A model generated the notes under the pieces. The model saw nothing but the letters and a program-made list of their open reading frames with translations. It was not told where the DNA came from and did not search any database. This document shows, in pieces, positions 59,667 through 64,000 of a DNA stretch of 64,000 nt (position 1 is its first letter; each line of letters begins with the position of its first letter). Source of the DNA: Actinomucor elegans (taxonomy: Eukaryota > Mucoromycota > Mucoromycetes > Mucorales > Mucoraceae). The stretch lies in assembly GCA_026027325.1 (NCBI GenBank), contig JAMSLZ010000006.1, positions 1,364,001-1,428,000 of the forward strand, written 5' to 3'. The position numbers and the translations under genes were made by a program.

Positions 59667-62613
59667 ATGTCTCTCAACAGACGGCGTACGCGCGTAAATA
59701 GTAGAGCAAATACGTTACCATCTTTATCCAATACAACCATCAACACAGACACGACCAATACAACAGCCGATACAACTTTTTTACCCTCAATAGAAGAATC
59801 ACTGCAAGATTGGCTATCTAGAAGTATACCCGAACCGTCTTCTTCCATGTCTTGGTTGTTAGATACGTGTCGATGCTGTAATACAGACTGCGAAAATCTA
59901 GAGACAATAACTAGTACTATTCGAAAACTAGAGAATGATGCACGTCTCGCGGCGGGTAAGTTTTATCATTCCCATGTTTCCCCTATTTTGTCCCCCCCTC
60001 TCTCTCTCTAGTTGGACTCTCCTAAATCATAATCTAGTTATTGGACAAAGTTTATTACAAAAGCACGAACAATACGTGAATGAATCCAATGAAATCAAAA
60101 ATGGCCTTGATCAAGAGGTATATTAATTTTTTTTTAAATAAACAAAACTAATATATTATTCAAGCTGGACCTTTTACGCGAAAGAGTGCGCGAATTGGAG
60201 CAATCTTTGGCAGAATCTGATCATTTGAAACAGGAATACCTTGAGGAAAAGAATAGATCTGTTTGGGAACACCAAAAAACTCAAAAGGTAGGTCAACTTG
60301 CAAAAAATTGACAGTTTCTTTTTTAATATATAAATATAGACACTTGATGAAACAGCATCCGATTTGGACATAGCCAACAATCGATGCTTACAGCTTGGAG
60401 CAGAATTAAGACAAAAAATTAACGAAGTAGAAAAACTGAGGATATTCAAGTTTATGGCGCGGCAAGCAGATATCCGCGAAGATACTTTAAGAGCAAAGGT
60501 ATGAGGCAAACAATGCAAATGTATCCGTATAAATTAATTATTTTTGCAAGTTGGAAGATATCAAACAGGAATTGGCTATATCAAGAAAAGCAGAGCTCAC
60601 ATTAGAATCAAGACATAAAAAACTAAAAACAAAGTATGGTACGTATGACTTTTTTTTTATATGCATCTTTGTATGTATATACGCATAACTAAGCTTCTAT
60701 CAGAGTCTATATGCTTTGCTTATGAAAAACTACAGAAAGATCAACAGGAAATGGGACTTACAAAAGACCGTCAGTTAGATTTAGTCTGGCTGAGAGAGTC
60801 AAACGAAAAACTGCGCAAGGATGTATTAAAAGTAAGACCGTATTGGTATGAGAACTACATTACTTATCTATTTGTAGCTTACATCCGCTTTACTTTCACC
60901 TAATGCTGCAATTGATAGTAATCACAACCATCTCATCGATTTGATTAAAGAATTAGCTTCAGCTAACAGTAAACTAAAAACCGATTTAATCGATTGCACC
61001 GACTTGCTCATAGAATGCAGGAATGAGCTTTATGCTAAGCTGGATCAGCAGCAAGAAGAAATTATGCAACATGACCAAGGTCGCACAACAACAAAAAAAT
61101 CGCTTGGGAATACTCTTGACGATAATCCCAGTTCTTGGTTAAGTACTTCTGCGCCTCAAAGCGACCAAGTACCCAGGCTAAGAAGAACCGAGTCCAAAAG
61201 GTCAAATCAGATAGAAGACGACAAACAAACAACCAAGGCGCCTTCACCGCAGCCATCTTCATCACTTCCTTCTCCAATAGTTCATCATCATTACCATTAT
61301 TATGTTCGAAATAAACTCATGGCAGAAAAAGGCAAACTCAATAATAGAAAGCTATCCAATGATTCTGTAGAAAGAGTGAAAGCGGATGGGGTATATATTC
61401 ATCCAACTAAATTAAAATAGTATTAAACATTTGATTATAGATGTCACTCGCCTCTTCGAGTTCAGAGAAGCATATCAAAATAGATTCAAGCTCGCCTTTT
61501 CGCCAGTTATACAACCAAGTGTCAATGATACTACAGCGATTGCAACAGACGGATATTAGAGCCTTAAATCGACGATTGAGACGCGCTTTTGACATTCTCG
61601 AGCTGAGCAATATGAGCAATTCCATAATCGAGAACATTGTCTCGGACGTGGATGGTCTAAAGGCCCGCTTCCTGTGGATTGAAGATAAATCTACCGTGAA
61701 ACAGGAGAATTGGGTCCAAGACATTTCAATCATTGAGTTCTTTCCAATCGTAGGCCTTGTGCAAGTCATGCTCAAAGAAATCGGTCAACTCAGAGCCACT
61801 ATGAACGATTTGCAGCTCGAATACGTAAAGAAAGTAGAAGAAATTGATATCAGACTTGGAGAAGAAGTGCTACGAAAGCAACAGCTATTAGAACTTCAAA
61901 ACAACTCTAAAAACACCAGTCAAAGCAATCGCGATGAAAACAAAACCTCAAGCGCTCTTACATGGTTATCCAACGTATTCCAGCGCTCTATACCCAAAGA
62001 AAAAACTGTAAAGCCTATACAATCTCAAGATTCCCTTCATGCCCGTTTCATTGCAAATTCGAGCGATATTAGTATTCATTCCACCCACCAAGTTCATCCA
62101 CTATCGAATCCCAAGATGATACCATCCAACTCTACCACCACTGTGACCATAGAAAGCAATCCTACTATTTTGGCGATTCGTCGCAAGAAGAGTGATATCG
62201 ATCGACACGGTCCCGCCTCCAGCTTTCCTACCCGCTCACCTGCTTTGGCAGTTGGCAATGAAAAAAATAAGCGTCGTTCGGCAAGCAATGTCACTACCAT
62301 CATTGCCTCATCACCCAATACCGGAGGTAATATTCATATTCATAGTAGTACAAGTAGTAGTAGTAGTAGCAGCTATAGTAATAATATAAAACCAGTATGC
62401 CCATTACCGTTGCTGAGAGCGTCTCAAAGCGCAGGAACAGTCAGACGGTCTCAGTCGATGCAAGCCCCGGCATTAGATTACGTGGTGCGTAGAAAACGAT
62501 CGGCTTTGGGATTCAACTCGTCTTCGTCTGCAGATTACGATCTATTGGGACCTCAAACTACATCACCAGACATGGCGGGGACTTTTGCTACCAGCTGGTT
62601 AGGGAATAAATGA
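59667..62613 (+). CDS. Large coiled-coil protein, function unknown
   Basis: I do not recognise a named family. The start MSLNRRRTRVNSRANTLPS is preceded by a pyrimidine-rich leader. Exons join through a Ser/Thr-rich N-terminus to SWLLDTCRCCNTDCENLE (four closely spaced Cys) and then coiled coil: IGQSLLQKHEQYVNES, LLRERVRELEQSLAESDHL, LRIFKFMARQADIREDTLR, and a distal segment LIDLIKELASANSKLKTDL. The exon ending KADG splices in phase (gtatat...ttatag) to MSLASSSSEK, which starts the last exon; I therefore treat 61441-62613 as the same gene. That exon holds a second helical region (RLQQTDIRALNRRLRRAFDI, NIVSDVDGLKARFLWIEDK) and a Ser-rich tail with poly-Ser. It looks like a cytoskeletal or adaptor scaffold, but that is inference from coiled coils only. 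Confidence 0.7.
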
Positions 62614-62890
62614 TCAACAATGTACGTGGTATTTTGATCGAAAACAAGCTAGCGCATATGTTCTGTAATACTATGTATCTCTTATAAAAATAAATTATAT
62701 TCTGGACTTTTATCAATATATATATATATATATATAACATGATCGCATGTAATGCGTCGATCTTGTTAGTGCCTTGTGGGATGTCCTAGACTATCAAATG
62801 ATATTATTATTGTGCCAATTTCCGAATTCAGGAAGAACGATGCATAATCAACCATTGTATTATAATGAAGTTGTATTCTATATAATATAT

Positions 62891-62953
62891 ACAGCGCCTC
62901 GTTCTGAGCATGAAGCACTAGCTAGACGAGGCATTTGACCAAGTCGACTGAAA
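62891..62953 (+). repeat. Dispersed tRNA-like element
   Basis: ACAGCGCCTCGTTCTGAGCA, then a middle with GCTAGACGAGGCATTTGACC and AAGTCGACTG. The 5' block is diverged but GAGCATG is kept. Confidence 0.5.
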
Positions 62954-63065
62954 TCAAAAATCGAGTATATATTATGATATGAAATAATAAACTTTGCTAC
63001 TAATTATTATCATCAAATGAAATATATCTATTGTACTGCAGGTTTAAAAAAAAACAGGTTTAAAT

Positions 63066-63132
63066 GGATGCAGACACTCATTTTGATCGTGGATTAACTA
63101 ATCAAGTGCATCATTTGGTCGAAATCAATCGC
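63066..63132 (+). repeat. Dispersed tRNA-like element
   Basis: GGATGCAGACACTCATTTTG, ATCGTGG, then AATCAAGTGCATCATTTGG and TCGAAATCAATCG. The B-box-like GGTCGAAATC is especially clear. Confidence 0.65.
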
Positions 63133-63202
63133 ATGCTCATGCTATTGAAATAAACTAATTCATTGTTTATCGTCAAGAAAAAAAAATAAAACATGTACTT
63201 TA

Positions 63203-63265
63203 GTAGATACAGCTGTGCATTCTGAACATGCATCACCACTCCAATGCGACATTCGGCCAAGAACA
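63203..63265 (+). repeat. Dispersed tRNA-like element
   Basis: TAGATACAGCTGTGCATTCT, GAACATG, then CCAATGCGACATTCGGCC and AAGAAC. Confidence 0.65.
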
Positions 63266-63800
63266 AACAAGATTAATGTACCATAAACATTTTATTGTTA
63301 TTAGTCGTTGATAATTCGTTCTGATTGGTGTCTAGACCTCTAGTTTCATATTTTCTACTATAGTAAAATCGCTATGTCGTCCAAACAATATTTGTGTGTT
63401 TCGATGGCACCTGTTAAACAATTGTTAAGATTGAATCCAGTAATTTCAGACAGTCTACGTCATGATTCTATTTATTGGATTATGGAGATTTAGTTAAATT
63501 ACACAGCTGAGCAAGAATTTCAATTGCATCCAGTAATTTTACAATACTTCGTCATCTTGAATTTTATTGGACAATGAGAACTGACAATTGAGTCCACAAT
63601 ACAACAAAAACTTTCAGAGGTTGGCTTCAAACTTATAAGAAATATATAGAGTATGGTACTCTTTTGAATGAATATTTTTTTGTAGTTGTTCATTAAAGAA
63701 CGCAGAAATCATGAGTACATTATATCAATAGTATGAGTGATGGCAGGGTAGGCTTAGTGTTTTTTGGATCATGATCTCTATCAGTATTTTTGAGGTTTTA

Positions 63801-63860
63801 ATAGATGTAACAGTATATTTTGAACATGAAGTATCCTTATCAAATGTGGTATATCTGATT
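63801..63860 (+). repeat. Dispersed tRNA-like element
   Basis: ATAGATGTAACAGTATATTT, TGAACATGAAG, then TATCAAATGTGGTATATCTG. The 3' block is weak. Confidence 0.45.
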
Positions 63861-64000
63861 GTAAGGATAATTTCGCGTCTCGAAACTTCACAGCTAATAT
63901 CTTTTAAACATAATAACAATATAACTTGTAGTTCACAATGAGAACTGTAGTATAGCAGCTGCGTTTAAGTTAAACAAAGATTCCAGTTAATGCAGTAGTC

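Larger units (their letters stand above)
62614..64000. other. Intergenic region rich in the dispersed element
   Basis: The last 1.4 kb contain four copies of the dispersed element and the possible start of a fifth at the window edge (TTAATGCAGTAGTC, 63987-64000), plus a (TA)n tract near 62717-62736. This is the highest density in the window. No gene is supported. Confidence 0.65.

Overview
This window is nuclear DNA of a fungus, most likely an early-diverging one of the Mucoromycota (Mucorales type). The evidence is AT-rich intergenic DNA, 45-60 nt GT-AG introns cutting almost every gene, abundant A/T homopolymers, and a gene set that is clearly fungal (DASH subunit Dam1, Kar5, Mrd1) yet keeps genes lost from many yeasts (FANCJ/BRIP1 helicase, a full neurofibromin, MED25, branched-chain 2-oxoacid dehydrogenase E2, cyclophilin H). 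The species cannot be fixed from sequence alone. No rRNA gene, tRNA gene, CRISPR array or intact transposon was seen.

Layout: 1-227 is the 3' end of cytochrome c oxidase subunit 6A. 2949-4658 (-) is an unrecognised Q-rich repeat protein. 4913-7077 (+) is a Kar5-type nuclear fusion protein, followed 132 bp later by UPF3 (7210-8583, +). 10252-11451 (-) is Dam1 with an unexpected winged-helix-like tail. 13937-18820 (-) is the FANCJ/BRIP1 helicase. 19967-20483 (+) is TRAPPC4/Trs23, followed by a secreted SOD-like protein (20749-21570, +) that converges on mitochondrial ribosomal protein mL43 (21645-22200, -). 24051-26750 (+) is the five-RRM protein Mrd1. 29165-38098 (+) is neurofibromin. 39199-40166 (+) is cyclophilin H, converging on MED25 (40205-44058, -). 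45161-46717 (-) is the BCKDH E2 and 46875-47972 (-) is exosome Rrp45. 50552-53044 (+) is an intronless, highly repetitive LEA-like protein with a C-terminal CaaX box. 54887-56795 (-) is an MFS transporter, 57239-57541 (-) a small basic protein, and 59667-62613 (+) a coiled-coil protein.

These are mostly unlinked housekeeping genes and no metabolic cluster is apparent. Recurring themes are RNA processing (UPF3, Mrd1, Rrp45), chromosome and nuclear biology (Kar5, Dam1, BRIP1, MED25), and mitochondrial function (COX6A, mL43, BCKDH E2).

The least expected signal lies between the genes. About 20 degenerate copies of a 60-70 bp element occur in both orientations, none of them found in an exon or intron. 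Its conserved blocks look like the A and B boxes of a tRNA promoter, so it may be an old tRNA-derived SINE family or an unknown dispersed element. Other points of interest are the Dam1 winged-helix tail, a Cys-rich C-terminal domain on BRIP1, two unrelated proteins built on 11-residue amphipathic periodicity, a start codon split by an intron in MRD1, and an 18-nt microexon next to a GC-AG intron in KAR5.
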